Notes: a model not told the origin generated them from the sequence alone. A stretch of DNA of 64,000 nucleotides from Oasisia sp. SBJ-2009 (GCA_964017155.1 OZ024867.1:15837500-15901499); one strand, 5' to 3'; shown: positions 12,331 through 26,700, counted from the stretch's first letter. Numbers and translations are program-made.

Positions 12331-15300
12331 ACATGGTGTGTAAGACTTGGTGTGAAAGACTTGATGTGTAAGACTTGATGTGTAAGACTTGGTGTGTAAG
12401 ACTTGGTGTATAAGACATGGTGTGTAAGACTTGGTGTTTAAGACTTGGTGTGAAAGACTTGATGTGTAAGACTTGATGTGTAAGACTTGGTGTGTAAGAC
12501 TTGATGTGTAAGACTTGGTGTGAAACACTTGATGTGTAAGACTTGATGTGTAAGACTTGATGTGTAAGACTTGGTGAGTATGAATAGGTGTGTATGACTT
12601 GGTGTGTAAGACAGGGTGTGAAAGACATGGTGTGTAAGACTTGGTGTGTAAGACATGGTGTGTAAGACATGGTGTGTAAGACATGGTGTGTAAGACTTGG
12701 TGTGTAAGACATGGTGTGTAAGACATGGTGTGTAAGACTTGGTGTGTAACACATGGTGTGTAAAACTTGGTGTGTAAGACTTGTTGTGTACGACATGGTG
12801 TGTAAGACTTGGTGTGTAAGACATGGTGTGTAAAACTTGGTGTGTAAGACATGGTGTGTAAGACCTGGTGTGTAAGACATGGTGTGTAAGACTTGATGTG
12901 TAAGACTTGATGTGTAAGACTTGATGTGTAAGACTTGGTGTGTAAGACTTGATTTGTAAGACTGGGTGTGAAACACTTGATGTGTAAGACTTGATGTATA
13001 AGACTTGATGTGTAAGACTTGGTGTGTAAGACTTGGTGTGTAAGACTTGGTGTTTAAGACATGGTGTGTAATACTTGAGGTGTAAGACTTGATGTGTACG
13101 ACATGGTGTGTAAGCCCTGGTGTGTAAGACATGGTGTGTAAGACTTGGTGTGTAAGACTTAGTGTGTAAGACATGGTGTTTAAGACATGGTGTGTAAGAC
13201 ATGGTGTGTAAGACTTGGTGTGAAAGACTTGATGTGTAAGACTTGATGTGTACGACATTGTGTGTAAGCCCTGGTGTGTAAGACATGGTGTGTAAGACCT
13301 GGTGTGTAAGACATGGTGTGTAAGACTTGGTGTGTAAGACTTAGTGTGTAAGACATGGTGTTTAAGACATGGTGTGTAAGACATGGTGTGTAAGACTTGG
13401 TGTGAAAGACTTGATGTGTAAGACTTGATGTGTAAGACTTGGTGTGTAAGACTTGGTGTGTAAGACATGGTGTGTAAGACTTGGTGTGTAAGACTTGGTG
13501 TGAAAGACTTGATGTGTAAGATTTGATGTGTAAGACTTGATGTGGAAGACTTGGTGTGTAAGACTTGATGTGTAAGACTTGGTGTGAAACACTTGATATG
13601 TAAGACTTGATGTGTAAGACTTGGTGTGTAAGACATGGTGTGTAAGACTTGGTGTGTAAGACTCGGTGTGTAAGACATGGTGTGTAAGACTTGGTGTGTA
13701 AGTCTTAGTGTGTAAGACATGGTGTTTAAGACATGGTGTGTAGGACATGGTGTGTAAGACTTGGTGTGTAAGACTTGGTGTGTAAGACTTAGTGTGTAAG
13801 ACATGGTGTTTAAGACATGGTGTGTAAGACATGGTGTGTAAGACTTGGTGTGAAAGACTTGATGTGTAAGACTTGATGTGTAAGACTTGGTGTGTAAGAC
13901 TTGGTGTGTAAGACATGGTGTGTAAGACTTGGTGTGTAAGACTTGGTGTGAAAGACTTGATGTGTAAGACTTGATGTGTAAGATTTGATGTGTAGGACTT
14001 GGTGTGTAAGACTTGATGTGTAAGACTTGGTGTGAAACACTTGATATGTAAGACTTGATGTGTAAGACTTGGTGTGTAAGACATGGTGTGTAAGACTTGG
14101 TGTGTAAGACTCGGTGTGTAAGACATGGTGTGTAAGACTTGGTGTGTAAGTCTTAGTGTGTAAGACATGGTGTTTAAGACATGGTGTGTAGGACATGGTG
14201 TGTAAGACTTGGTGTGTAAAACTTGGTGTGTAAGACATGGTGTGTAAGACCTGGTGTGTAAGACATGGTGTGTAAGACCTGGTGTGTAAGACATGGTGTG
14301 TAAGACTTGATGTGTAAGACCTGGTGTGTAAGACTTGGTGTGTAAGACATGGTGTGTAATACTTGATGTGTCAGACTTGATGTGTACGACATGGTGTGTA
14401 AGCCCTGGTGTATAAGACATGGTGTGTAAGACCTGGTGTGTAAGACATGGTGTGTAAGACTTGGTGTGTAAGACTTAGTGTGTAAGACATGGTGTTTAAG
14501 ACATGGTGTGTAAGACATGGTGTGTAAGACTTGGTGTGAAAGACTTGATGTGTAAGACTTGATGTGTAAGATTTGGTGTGTAAGACTTGGTGTGTATAAC
14601 ATGGTGTGTAAGACATGGTGTGTAAGACTTGGTGTGTAAGACTTGGTGTGTAAGACATGGTGTGTAAGACTTGATGTGTAAGACATTGTGTGTAAGACTT
14701 GGTGTGTAAGACATGGTGTGTAAGACTTGGTGTGTAAGACTCGGTGTGTAAGACATGGTGTGTAAGACATGGTGTGCAAGACATGGTGTGTAAGACCTGG
14801 TGTGTAAGACATGGTGTGTAAGACCTGGTGTGTAAGACTTGGTGTGTAAGACTTGATGTGTAAGACTTGATGTGTAAGACTTGGTGTGTAAGACCAGGTG
14901 TGTAAGACTTGGTGTGTAAGACTTGTTGTGTACGACATGGTCTGTAAGACTTGGTGTGTAAGACATGGTGTGTAAGACTTGGTGTGTAAGACATGGTGTG
15001 TAAAACTTGGTGTGTAAGACTTGTTGTGAAAGACTTGATGTGTAAGACTTGATGTGTAAGACTTGATGTGTAAGACTTGGTGTGTAAGACTTGATTTGTA
15101 AGACTTGGTGTGAAACACTTGATGTGTAAGACTTGATGTATAAGACTTGATGTGTAAGACTTGGTGTGTAAGACTTGGTGTGTAAGACTTGGTGTGTAAG
15201 ACATGGTGTGTTATACTTGATGTGTAAGATTTGATGTGTAAGACAGGGTGTGAAAGACATGGTGTGTAAGACTTGGTGTGTAAGACATGGTGTGTAAGAC

Positions 15301-17049
15301 TTGGTGTGTAAGACATGGTGTGTAAGACTTGGTGTTTAAGACATGGTGTGTAATACTTGAGGTGTAAGACTTGATGTGTACGACATGGTGTGTAAGCCCT
15401 GGTGTGTAAGACATGGTGTGTAAGACTTGGTGTGTAAGACTTAGTGTGTAAGACATGGTGTTTAAGACATGGTGTGTAAGACATGGTGTGTAAGACTTGG
15501 TGTGAAAGACTTGATGTGTAAGACTTGATGTGTAAGATTTGGTGTGTAAGACTTGGTGTGTAAAACATGGTGTGTAAGACATTGTGTGTAAGACTTGGTG
15601 TGAAAGACTTGATGTGTAAGACTTGATGTGTAAGACTTGGTGTGTAAGACTTGGTGTGTAAGACATGGTGTGTAAGACTTGGTGTGTAAGACTTGGTGTG
15701 AAAGACTTGATGTGTAAGACTTGATGTGTAAGACTTGGTGTGAAACACTTGATGTGTAAGACTTGATGTGTAAGACTTGATGTGTAAGACTTGATGTGAA
15801 AGACTTGATGTGTAAGACTGGGTGTGTAAGACTTGATGTGTAAGACTTGATGTGTAAGACTTGGTGTGTAAGACTTGGTGTGTAAGACGTGGTGTGTAAG
15901 ACATGGTGTGTTATACTTGATGTGTAAAATTTGATGTGTAAGACAGGGTGTGAAAGACATGGTGTGTAAGACTTGGTGTGTAAGACATGGTGTGTAAGAC
16001 TAGGAGTGTAAGACATGGTGTGTAAGACATGGTGTGTAAGACTTGGTGTGTAAGACATGGTGTGTAGGACATGGTGTGTAAGACATGGTGTGTAAGACTT
16101 GGTGTGTAAAACTTGGTGTGTAAGACATGGTGTGTAAGACCTGGTGTGTAAGACATGGTGTGTAAGACCTGGTGTGTAAGACATGGTGTGTAAGACTTGA
16201 TGTGTAAGACCTGGTGTGTAAGACTTGGTGTGTAAGACATGGTGTGTAATACTTGATGTGTAAGACTTGATGTGTACGACATTGTGTGTAAGCCCTGGTG
16301 TGTAAGACATGGTGTGTAAGCCCTGGTGTGTAAGACATGGTGTGTAAGACTTGGTGTGTAAGACTTAGTGTGTAAGACATGGTGTTTAAGACATGGTGTG
16401 TAAGACATGGTGTGTAAGACTTGGTGTGAAAGACTTGATGTTTAAGACTTGATGTGTAAGACTTGGTGTGTAAGGCTTGGTGTGTATGACATGGTGTGTA
16501 AGACTTGGTGTGTAAGACATGGTGTGAAAGACTTGATGTGTAAGACTTGATGTGTAAGACTTGATGTGTAAGACTTGGTGTGTAAGACTTGATGTGTAAG
16601 ACTTGATGTGTAAGACTTGGTGTGTAAGACTTGATGTGTAAGACTTGGTGTGTAAGACATGGTGTGTAAGACATGGTGTGTAAGACTTGGTGTGTAAGAC
16701 ATGGTGTGTAAGACTTGGTGTGTAAGACATGGTGTGTAAGACTTGGTGTGTAAGACTTGTTGTGAAAGACTTGATGTGTAAGACTTGATGTGTAAGACTT
16801 GATGTGTAAGACTTGGTGTGTAAGACTTGATTTGTAAGACTTGGTGTGAAACACTTGATGTGTAAGACTTGATGTATAAGACTTGATGTGTAAGACTTGG
16901 TGTGTAAGACTTGGTGTGTAAGACTTGGTGTGTAAGACATGGTGTGTTATACTTGATGTGTAAGATTTGATGTGTAAGACAGGGTGTGAAAGACATGGTG
17001 TGTAAGACTTGGTGTGTAAGACATGGTGTGTAAGACTTGGTGTGTAAGA
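12331..17049 (+). repeat. Mosaic stretch of the array between two tandem-duplicated regions
   Basis: This stretch is still the 14-bp satellite with no other content. Its variant order is a patchwork. 12.33-12.6 kb follows 4.6-4.87 kb; 13.36-14.42 kb follows 7.92-8.97 kb; 14.6-15.2 kb follows the 5.3-5.9 kb region; 15.2-17.0 kb has its own order, including the GTGAAAGACTTG runs near 15.7-15.8 kb and GACTAGG near 15,999. It contains GTATGAATAGG near 12,590, a double substitution also kept in block B at about 41,571. Confidence 0.65.
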
Positions 17050-17244
17050 CATGGTGTGTAAGACTTGGTGTTTAAGACATGGTGTGTAATACTTGAGGTG
17101 TAAGACTTGATGTGTACGACATGGTGTGTAAGCCCTGGTGTGTAAGACATGGTGTGTAAGACTTGGTGTGTAAGACTTAGTGTGTAAGACATGGTGTTTA
17201 AGACATGGTGTGTAAGACATTGTGTGTAAGACTTGGTGTGAAAG

Positions 17245-17259
17245 ACTTGTGTGTAAAAC
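17245..17259 (+). other. 1-bp-deleted monomer (phase-shift landmark), first of seven
   Basis: ACTTGTGTGTAAAAC lacks the A of ACTTGATGTG and so shifts the 14-bp phase by one base. The same monomer occurs at 21,528, 46,208, 50,491, 53,360, 57,643 and 63,060. Its spacing (4,283, 7,152 and 28,963 bp) matches the higher-order periods, so all seven come from one original deletion. Confidence 0.85.
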
Positions 17260-19721
17260 TTGATGTGTACGACATGGTGTGTAAGCCCTGGTGTGTAAGA
17301 CATGGTGTGTAAGACTTGGTGTGTAAGACTTAGTGTGTAAGACATGGTGTGTAAGACCTGGTGTGTAAGACATGGTGTGTAAGACTTGGTGTGTAAGACT
17401 TAGTGTGTAAGACATGGTGTTTAAGACGTGGTGTGTAAGACATGGTGTGTAAGACTTGGTGTGAAAGACTTGATGTGTAAGACTTGATGTGTAAGACTTG
17501 GTGTGTAAGACTTGGTGTGTAAGACATGGTGTGTAAGACTTGGTGTGTAAGACTTGGTGTGAAAGACTTGATGTGTAAGACTTGGTGTGTAAGACTTGAT
17601 GTGTAAGACTTGGTGTGTAAGACTTGATGTGTAAGACTTGGTGTGAAACACTTGATATGTAAGACTTGATGTGTAAGACTTGGTGTGTAAGACATGGTGT
17701 GTAAGACTTGGTGTGTAAGACTCGGTGTGTAAGTCTTAGTGTGTAAGACTTGGTGTGTAAGTCTTAGTGTGTAAGACATGGTGTTTAAGACATGGTGTGT
17801 AAGACATGGTGTGTAATACTTGATGTGTCAGACTTGATGTGTACGACATGGTGTGTAAGCCCTGGTGTGTAAGACATGGTGTGTAAGACCTGGTGTGTAA
17901 GACATGGTGTGTAAGACTTGGTGTGTAAGACTTAGTGTGTAAGACATGGTGTTTAAGACATGGTGTGTAAGACATGGTGTGTAAGACTTGGTGTGAAAGA
18001 CTTGATGTGTAAGACTTGATGTGTAAGATTTGGTGTGTAAGACTTGGTGTGTAAAACATGGTGTGTAAGACATGGTGTGTAAGACTTGGTGTGAAAGACT
18101 TGATGTGTAAGACTTGATGTGTAAGACTTGGTGTGTAAGACTTGGTGTATAAGACATGGTGTGTAAAACTTGGTGTTTAAGACTTGGTGTGAAAGACTTG
18201 ATATGTAAGACTTGATGTGTAAGACTTGATGTGTAAGACTTGGTGTGTAACACTTGATGTGTAAGGCTTGGTGTGAAACACTTGATGTGTAAGACTTGAT
18301 GTGTAAGACTTGATGTGTAAGACTTGGTGAGTAAGACTTGGTGTGTAAGACTTGGTGTGTAAGACAGGGTGTGAAAGACTTGGTGTGTAAGACTTGGTGT
18401 GTAAGACATGGTGTGTAAGACTTGGTGTGTTAGACATGGTGTGTAAGACTTGGTGTGTAAGACATGGTGTGTAAGACATGGTGTGTAAGACTTGGTGTGT
18501 AACACATGGTGTGTAAGACTTGGTGTGTAAGACATGGTGTGTAGGACATGGTGTGTAGGACATGGTGTGTAAGACTTGGTGTGTAAAACTTGGTGTGTAA
18601 GACATGGTGTGTAAGACCTGGTGTGTAAGACATGGTGTGTAAGACTTGATGTGTAAGACTTGATGTGTAAGACTTGGTGTGTAAGACTTGGTGTGTAAGA
18701 CATGGTGTGTAAGACTTGGTGTGTAAGACTTGGTGTGAAAGACTTGATGTGTAAGACTTGATGTGTAAGATTTGATGTGTAGGACTTGGTGTGTAAGACT
18801 TGATGTGTAAGACTTGGTGTGAAACACTTGATATGTAAGACTTGATGTGTAAGACTTGGTGTGTAAGACATGGTGTGTAAGACTTGGTGTGTAAGACTCG
18901 GTGTGTAAGACATGGTGTGTAAGACTTGGTGTGTAAGTCTTAGTGTGTAAGACATGGTGTTTAAGACATGGTGTGTAGGACTTGGTGTGTAAGACTTGGT
19001 GTGTAAAACTTGGTGTGTAAGACATGGTGTGTAAGACCTGGTGTGTAAGACATGGTGTGTAAGACCTGGTGTGTAAGACATGGTGTGTAAGACTTGATGT
19101 GTAAGACCTGGTGTGTAAGACTTGGTGTGTAAGACATGGTGTGTAATACTTGATGTGTCAGACTTGATGTGTACGACATGGTGTGTAAGCCCTGGTGTAT
19201 AAGACATGGTGTGTAAGACCTGGTGTGTAAGACATGGTGTGTAAGACTTGGTGTGTAAGACTTAGTGTGTAAGACATGGTGTTTAAGACATGGTGTGTAA
19301 GACATGGTGTGTAAGACTTGGTGTGAAAGACTTGATGTGTAAGACTTGATGTGTAAGATTTGGTGTGTAAGACTTGGTGTGTATAACATGGTGTGTAAGA
19401 CATGGTGTGTAAGACTTGGTGTGAAAGACTTGATGTGTAAGACTTGATGTGTAAGACTTGGTGTGTAAGACTCGGTGTATAAGACATGGTGTGTAAGACT
19501 TGGTGTTTAAGACTTGGTGTGAAAGACTTGATGTGTAAGACTTGATGTGTAAGACTTGGTGTGTAAGACTTGATGTGTAAGACTTGGTGTGAAACACTTG
19601 ATGTGTAAGACTTGATGTGTAAGACTTGATGTGTAAGACTTGGTGAGTATGACTTGGTGTGTATGACTTGGTGTGTAAGACAGGGTGTGAAAGACATGGT
19701 GTGTAAGACTTGGTGTGTAAG

Positions 19722-20435
19722 ACATGGTGTGTAAGACATGGTGTGTAAGACATGGTGTGTAAGACTTGGTGTGTAAGACATGGTGTGTAAGACATGGTGT
19801 GTAAGACTTGGTATGTAACACATGGTGTGTAAAACTTGGTGTGTAAGACATGGTGTGTAGGACATGGTGTGTAGGACATGGTGTGTAAGACTTGGTGTGT
19901 AAAACTTGGTGTGTAAGACATGGTGTGTAAGACCTGGTGTGTAAGACATGGTGTGTAAGACTTGATGTGTAAGACTTGATGTGTAAGACTTGATGTGTAT
20001 GACTTGGTGTGTAAGACTTGGTGTGTAAGACATGGTGTGTTATAATTGATGTGTAAGATTTGATGTGTAAGACATGGTGTGTAAGACATGGTGTGTAAGA
20101 CTTGGTGTGTAAGACATGGTGTGTAAGACTTGATGTGTAAGACATTGTGTGTAAGACTTGGTGTGTAAGACATGGTGTGTAAGACTTGGTGTGTAAGACT
20201 CGGTGTGTAAGACATGGTGTGTAAGACATGGTGTGCAAGACATGGTGTGTAAGACCTGGTGTGTAAGACATGGTGTGTAAGACCTGGTGTGTAAGACTTG
20301 GTGTGTAAGACTTGATGTGTAAGACTTGATGTGTAAGACTTGGTGTGTAAGACCAGGTGTGTAAGACTTGGTGTGTAAGACTTGTTGTGTACGACATGGT
20401 CTGTAAGACTTGGTGTGTAAGACATGGTGTGTAAG
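19722..20435 (+). repeat. 714-bp tandem sub-repeat, copy 1 (block A)
   Basis: 714 bp is 51 monomers. The landmarks GTGTTATAATTG (20,037 and 20,751), GTGCAAGAC, GACCAGG and GACATGGTCTG all recur at this spacing. The left edge is placed where the match fails (ACTTGG versus ACATGG just upstream). Confidence 0.8.
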
Positions 20436-21149
20436 ACATGGTGTGTAAGACATGGTGTGTAAGACATGGTGTGTAAGACTTGGTGTGTAAGACATGGTGT
20501 GTAAGACATGGTGTGTAAGACTTGGTATGTAACACATGGTGTGTAAAACTTGGTGTGTAAGACATGGTGTGTAGGACATGGTGTGTAGGACATGGTGTGT
20601 AAGACTTGGTGTGTAAAACTTGGTGTGTAAGACATGGTGTGTAAGACCTGGTGTGTAAGACATGGTGTGTAAGACTTGATGTGTAAGACTTGATGTGTAA
20701 GACTTGATGTGTATGACTTGGTGTGTAAGACTTGGTGTGTAAGACATGGTGTGTTATAATTGATGTGTAAGATTTGATGTGTAAGACATGGTGTGTAAGA
20801 CATGGTGTGTAAGACTTGGTGTGTAAGACATGGTGTGTAAGACTTGATGTGTAAGACATTGTGTGTAAGACTTGGTGTGTAAGACATGGTGTGTAAGACT
20901 TGGTGTGTAAGACTCGGTGTGTAAGACATGGTGTGTAAGACATGGTGTGCAAGACATGGTGTGTAAGACCTGGTGTGTAAGACATGGTGTGTAAGACCTG
21001 GTGTGTAAGACTTGGTGTGTAAGACTTGATGTGTAAGACTTGATGTGTAAGACTTGGTGTGTAAGACCAGGTGTGTAAGACTTGGTGTGTAAGACTTGTT
21101 GTGTACGACATGGTCTGTAAGACTTGGTGTGTAAGACATGGTGTGTAAG
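20436..21149 (+). repeat. 714-bp tandem sub-repeat, copy 2 (block A)
   Basis: This is the second copy of 19,722-20,435 and carries the same rare monomers in the same order. It ends where ACTTGG at 21,149 replaces ACATGG. Confidence 0.8.
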
Positions 21150-21332
21150 ACTTGGTGTGTAAGACATGGTGTGTAAGACTTGGTGTGTAAGACTTGTTGT
21201 GAAAGACTTGATGTGTAAGACTTGATGTGTAAGACTTGATGTGTAAGACTTGGTGTGTAAGACTTGATTTGTAAGACTTGGTGTGAAACACTTGATGTGT
21301 AAGACTTGATGTATAAGACTTGATGTGTAAGA

Positions 21333-23740
21333 CTTGGTGTGTAAGACTTGGTGTTTAAGACATGGTGTGTAATACTTGAGGTGTAAGACTTGATGTGTAC
21401 GACATGGTGTGTAAGCCCTGGTGTGTAAGACATGGTGTGTAAGACTTGGTGTGTAAGACTTAGTGTGTAAGACATGGTGTTTAAGACATGGTGTGTAAGA
21501 CATTGTGTGTAAGACTTGGTGTGAAAGACTTGTGTGTAAAACTTGATGTGTACGACATGGTGTGTAAGCCCTGGTGTGTAAGACATGGTGTGTAAGACTT
21601 GGTGTGTAAGACTTAGTGTGTAAGACATGGTGTGTAAGACCTGGTGTGTAAGACATGGTGTGTAAGACTTGGTGTGTAAGACTTAGTGTGTAAGACATGG
21701 TGTTTAAGACGTGGTGTGTAAGACATGGTGTGTAAGACTTGGTGTGAAAGACTTGATGTGTAAGACTTGATGTGTAAGACTTGGTGTGTAAGACTTGGTG
21801 TGTAAGACATGGTGTGTAAGACTTGGTGTGTAAGACTTGGTGTGAAAGACTTGATGTGTAAGACTTGGTGTGTAAGACTTGATGTGTAAGACTTGGTGTG
21901 TAAGACTTGATGTGTAAGACTTGGTGTGAAACACTTGATATGTAAGACTTGATGTGTAAGACTTGGTGTGTAAGACATGGTGTGTAAGACTTGGTGTGTA
22001 AGACTCGGTGTGTAAGTCTTAGTGTGTAAGACTTGGTGTGTAAGTCTTAGTGTGTAAGACATGGTGTTTAAGACATGGTGTGTAAGACATGGTGTGTAAT
22101 ACTTGATGTGTCAGACTTGATGTGTACGACATGGTGTGTAAGCCCTGGTGTGTAAGACATGGTGTGTAAGACCTGGTGTGTAAGACATGGTGTGTAAGAC
22201 TTGGTGTGTAAGACTTAGTGTGTAAGACATGGTGTTTAAGACATGGTGTGTAAGACATGGTGTGTAAGACTTGGTGTGAAAGACTTGATGTGTAAGACTT
22301 GATGTGTAAGATTTGGTGTGTAAGACTTGGTGTGTAAAACATGGTGTGTAAGACATGGTGTGTAAGACTTGGTGTGAAAGACTTGATGTGTAAGACTTGA
22401 TGTGTAAGACTTGGTGTGTAAGACTTGGTGTATAAGACATGGTGTGTAAAACTTGGTGTTTAAGACTTGGTGTGAAAGACTTGATGTGTAAGACTTGATG
22501 TGTAAGACTTGATGTGTAAGACTTGGTGTGTAAGACTTGATGTGTAAGGCTTGGTGTGAAACACTTGATGTGTAAGACTTGATGTGTAAGACTTGATGTG
22601 TAAGACTTGGTGAGTAAGACTTGGTGTGTAAGACTTGGTGTGTAAGACAGGGTGTGAAAGACATGGTGTGTAAGACTTGGTGTGTAAGACATGGTGTGTA
22701 AGACTTGGTGTGTTAGACATGGTGTGTAAGACTTGGTGTGTAAGACATGGTGTGTAAGACATGGTGTGTAAGACTTGGTGTGTAACACATGGTGTGTAAG
22801 ACTTGGTGTGTAAGACATGGTGTGTAGGACATGGTGTGTAGGACATGGTGTGTAAGACTTGGTGTGTAAAACTTGGTGTGTAAGACATGGTGTGTAAGAC
22901 CTGGTGTGTAAGACATGGTGTGTAAGACTTGATGTGTAAGACTTGATGTGTAAGACTTGGTGTGTAAGACTTGGTGTGTAAGACATGGTGTGTAAGACTT
23001 GGTGTGTAAGACTTGGTGTGAAAGACTTGATGTGTAAGACTTGATGTGTAAGATTTGATGTGTAGGACTTGGTGTGTAAGACTTGATGTGTAAGACTTGG
23101 TGTGAAACACTTGATATGTAAGACTTGATGTGTAAGACTTGGTGTGTAAGACATGGTGTGTAAGACTTGGTGTGTAAGACTCGGTGTGTAAGACATGGTG
23201 TGTAAGACTTGGTGTGTAAGTCTTAGTGTGTAAGACATGGTGTTTAAGACATGGTGTGTAGGACATGGTGTGTAAGACTTGGTGTGTAAAACTTGGTGTG
23301 TAAGACATGGTGTGTAAGACCTGGTGTGTAAGACATGGTGTGTAAGACCTGGTGTGTAAGACATGGTGTGTAAGACTTGATGTGTAAGACCTGGTGTGTA
23401 AGACTTGGTGTGTAAGACATGGTGTGTAATACTTGATGTGTCAGACTTGATGTGTACGACATGGTGTGTAAGCCCTGGTGTATAAGACATGGTGTGTAAG
23501 ACCTGGTGTGTAAGACATGGTGTGTAAGACTTGGTGTGTAAGACTTAGTGTGTAAGACATGGTGTTTAAGACATGGTGTGTAAGACATGGTGTGTAAGAC
23601 TTGGTGTGAAAGACTTGATGTGTAAGACTTGATGTGTAAGATTTGGTGTGTAAGACTTGGTGTGTATAACATGGTGTGTAAGACATGGTGTGTAAGACTT
23701 GGTGTGAAAGACTTGATGTGTAAGACTTGATGTGTAAGAC
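21333..23740 (+). repeat. 4,283-bp higher-order repeat, copy 2 (block A, partial)
   Basis: This is co-linear with 17,050-19,457, including the 1-bp-deleted monomer at 21,528 and the GTGTTAGAC monomer near 22,712. Near 23,740 a 112-bp loss (8 monomers) shifts the offset to 4,171, and the match continues weakly to about 24,530. The 714-bp pair seen in copy 1 is single here. Confidence 0.8.
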
Positions 23741-26700
23741 TTGATGTGTAAGACTTGGTGTGAAACACTTGATGTGTAAGACTTGATGTGTAAGACTTGA
23801 TGTGTAAGACTTGGTGAGTATGACTTGGTGTGTATGACTTGGTGTGTAAGACAGGGTGTGAAAGACATGGTGTGTAAGACTTGGTGTGTAAGACATGGTG
23901 TGTAAGACATGGTGTGTAAGACATGGTGTGTAAGACTTGGTGTGTAAGACATGGTGTGTAAGACATGGTGTGTAAGACTTGGTATGTAACACATGGTGTG
24001 TAAAACTTGGTGTGTAAGACATGGTGTGTAGGACATGGTGTGTAGGACATGGTGTGTAAGACTTGGTGTGTAAAACTTGGTGTGTAAGACATGGTGTGTA
24101 AGACCTGGTGTGTAAGACATGGTGTGTAAGACTTGATGTGTAAGACTTGATGTGTAAGACTTGATGTGTATGACTTGGTGTGTAAGACTTGGTGTGTAAG
24201 ACATGGTGTGTTATAATTGATGTGTAAGATTTGATGTGTAAGACATGGTGTGTAAGACATGGTGTGTAAGACTTGGTGTGTAAGACATGGTGTGTAAGAC
24301 TTGATGTGTAAGACATTGTGTGTAAGACTTGGTGTGTAAGACATGGTGTGTAAGACTTGGTGTGTAAGACTCGGTGTGTAAGACATGGTGTGTAAGACAT
24401 GGTGTGCAAGACATGGTGTGTAAGACCTGGTGTGTAAGACATGGTGTGTAAGACTTGATGTGTAAGACTTGGTGTGTAAGACCAGGTGTGTAAGACTTGG
24501 TGTGTAAGACTTGTTGTGTACGACATGGTCTGTAAGACTTGGTGTGTAAGACATGGTGTGTAAGACTTGGTGTGTAAGACATGGTGTGTAAGACTTGGTG
24601 TGTAAGACTTGTTGTGAAAGACTTGATGTGTAAGACTTGATGTGTAAGACTTGATGTGTAAGACTTGGTGTGTAAGACTTGATTTGTAAGACTTGGTGTG
24701 AAACACTTGATGTGTAAGACTTGATGTATAAGACTTGATGTGTAAGACTTGGTGTGTAAGACTTGGTGTGTAAGACTTGGTGTGTAAGACATGGTGTGTT
24801 ATACTTGATGTGTATGACTTGATGTGTAAGACAGGGTGTGAAAGACATGGTGTGTAAGACTTGGTGTGTAAGACATGGTGTGTAAGACATGGTGTGTAAG
24901 ACATGGTGTGTAAGACTTGGTGTGTAAGACATGGTGTGTAAGACATGGTGTGTAAGACTTGGTGTGTAACACATGGTATGTAAAACTTGGTGTGTAAGAC
25001 ATGGTGTGTAGGACATGGTGTGTAGGACATGGTGTGTAAGACTTGGTGTGTAAAACTTGGTGTGTAAGACATGGTGTGTAAGACCTGGTGTGTAATACAT
25101 GGTGTGTAAGACTTGATGTGTAAGACTTGATGTGTAAGACTTGATGTGTATGACTTGGTGTGTAAGACTTGGTGTGTAAGACATGGTGTGTTATACTTGA
25201 TGTGTAAGATTTGATGTGTAAGACATGGTGTGTAAGACATGGTGTGTAAGACTTGGTGTGTAAGACATGGTGTGTAAGACTTGATGTGTAAGACATTGTG
25301 TGTAAGACTTGGTGTGTAAGACATGGTGTGTAAGACTTGGTGTGTAAGACTCGGTGTGTAAGACATGGTGTGTAAGACATGGTGTGCAAGACATGGTATG
25401 TAAGACCTGGTGTGTAAGACATGGTGTGTAAGACCTGGTGTGTAAGACTTGGTGTGTAAGACTTGATGTGTAAGACTTGATGTGTAAGACTTGGTGTGTA
25501 AGACCAGGTGTGTAAGACTTGGTGTGTAAGACTTGTTGTGTACGACATGGTGTGTAAGACTTGGTGTGTAAGACATGGTGTGTAAGACTTGGTGTGTAAG
25601 ACATGGTGTGTAAGACTTGGTGTGTAAGACTTGTTGTGAAAGACTTGATGTGTAAGACTTGATGTGTAAGACTTGATGTGTAAGACTTGGTGTGTAAGAC
25701 TTGATTTGTAAGATTTGGTGTGAAACACTTGATGTGTAAGACTTGATGTGTAAGACTTGGTGTGTAAGACTTGGTGTGTAAGACTTGGTGTGTAAGACAT
25801 GGTGTGTTATACTTGATGTGTAAGATTTGATGTGTAAGACAGGGTGTGAAAGACACGGTGTGTAAGACTTGGTGTGTAAGACATGGTGTGTAAGACTTGG
25901 TGTGTAAGACATGGTGTGTAAGACTTGGTGTTTAAGACATGGTGTGTAATACTTGAGGTGTAAGACTTGATGTGTACGACATGGTGTGTAAGCCCTGGTG
26001 TGTAAGACATGGTGTGTAAGACTTGGTGTGTAAGACTTAGTGTGTAAGACATGGTGTTTAAGACATGGTGCGTAAGACATGGTGTGTAAGACTTGGTGTG
26101 AAAGACTTGATGTGTAAGACTTGATGTGTACGACATTGTGTGTAAGCCCTGGTGTGTAAGACATGGTGTGTAAGACCTGGTGTGTAAGACATGGTGTGTA
26201 AGACTTGGTGTGTAAGTCTTAGTGTGTAAGACATGGTGTTTAAGACATGGTGTGTAGGACATGGTGTGTAAGACTTGGTGTGTAAAACTTGGTGTGTAAG
26301 ACATGGTGTGTAAGACCTGGTGTGTAAGACTTGGTGTGTAAGACCTGGTGTGTAAGACATGGTGTGTAAGTCTTAGTGTGTAAGATATGGTGTTTAAGAC
26401 ATGGTGTGTAGGACATGGTGTGTAAGACTTGGTGTGTCAGACTTGGTGTGTAAGACATGGTGTGTAAGACCTGGTGTATAAGACATGGTGTGTAAGACCT
26501 GGTGTGTAAGACATGGTGTGTAAGACTTGGTGTGTAAGACTTAGTGTGTAAGACATGGTGTTTAAGACATGGTGTATAAGACATGGTGTGTAAGACTTGG
26601 TGTGAAAGACTTGATGTGTAAGACTTGATGTGTAAGATTTGGTGTGTAAGACTTGGTGTGTATAACATGGTGTGTAAGACATGGTGTGTAAGACCTGGTG

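Larger units (their letters stand above)
17050..21332 (+). repeat. 4,283-bp higher-order repeat, copy 1 (block A)
   Basis: 17,050-21,332 recurs at +4,283 bp. 4,283 is 306 monomers minus 1 bp, because each copy contains a 1-bp deletion (ACTTGTGTGTAAAAC, at 17,245). The left edge is where GACTTGGTGTTTAAG is first shared by 17.05 kb and 21.33 kb; upstream of it the two places differ. The first copy includes a 714-bp tandem pair. The pair is repeated in block B (46,013 on) and again in the 7,152-bp copy (53,165 on). Confidence 0.85.
1..23430 (+). repeat. Large block A, first copy of a ~23-25 kb segment (left end outside window)
   Basis: Block A recurs as block B starting at 26,949, in the same orientation and with the same order of rare monomer variants. 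The offset is 26,948 at the left end and 28,963 at the right end. Every change between is a whole number of units except one: +168, -14, -42, +1,932, -1 and -28 bp. Base 1 already matches 26,949, so A starts before the window. The match stops between about 23.26 and 23.44 kb: A carries the GTCAGAC variant near 23,440, while B carries plain GTAAGAC at the matching place near 52,400. Only a handful of base substitutions separated A and B in the stretches compared. Confidence 0.9.

Noticed and set aside
23441..26164. Longest open frame, 907 residues on the minus strand
   Set aside because: It is made only of the rotating 14-residue cycle. All three minus frames are open in the consensus, its ends are set by chance stop and ATG variants, and the matching regions elsewhere break it with 14-, 28- and 112-bp indels. 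No domain, signal peptide or promoter is visible.
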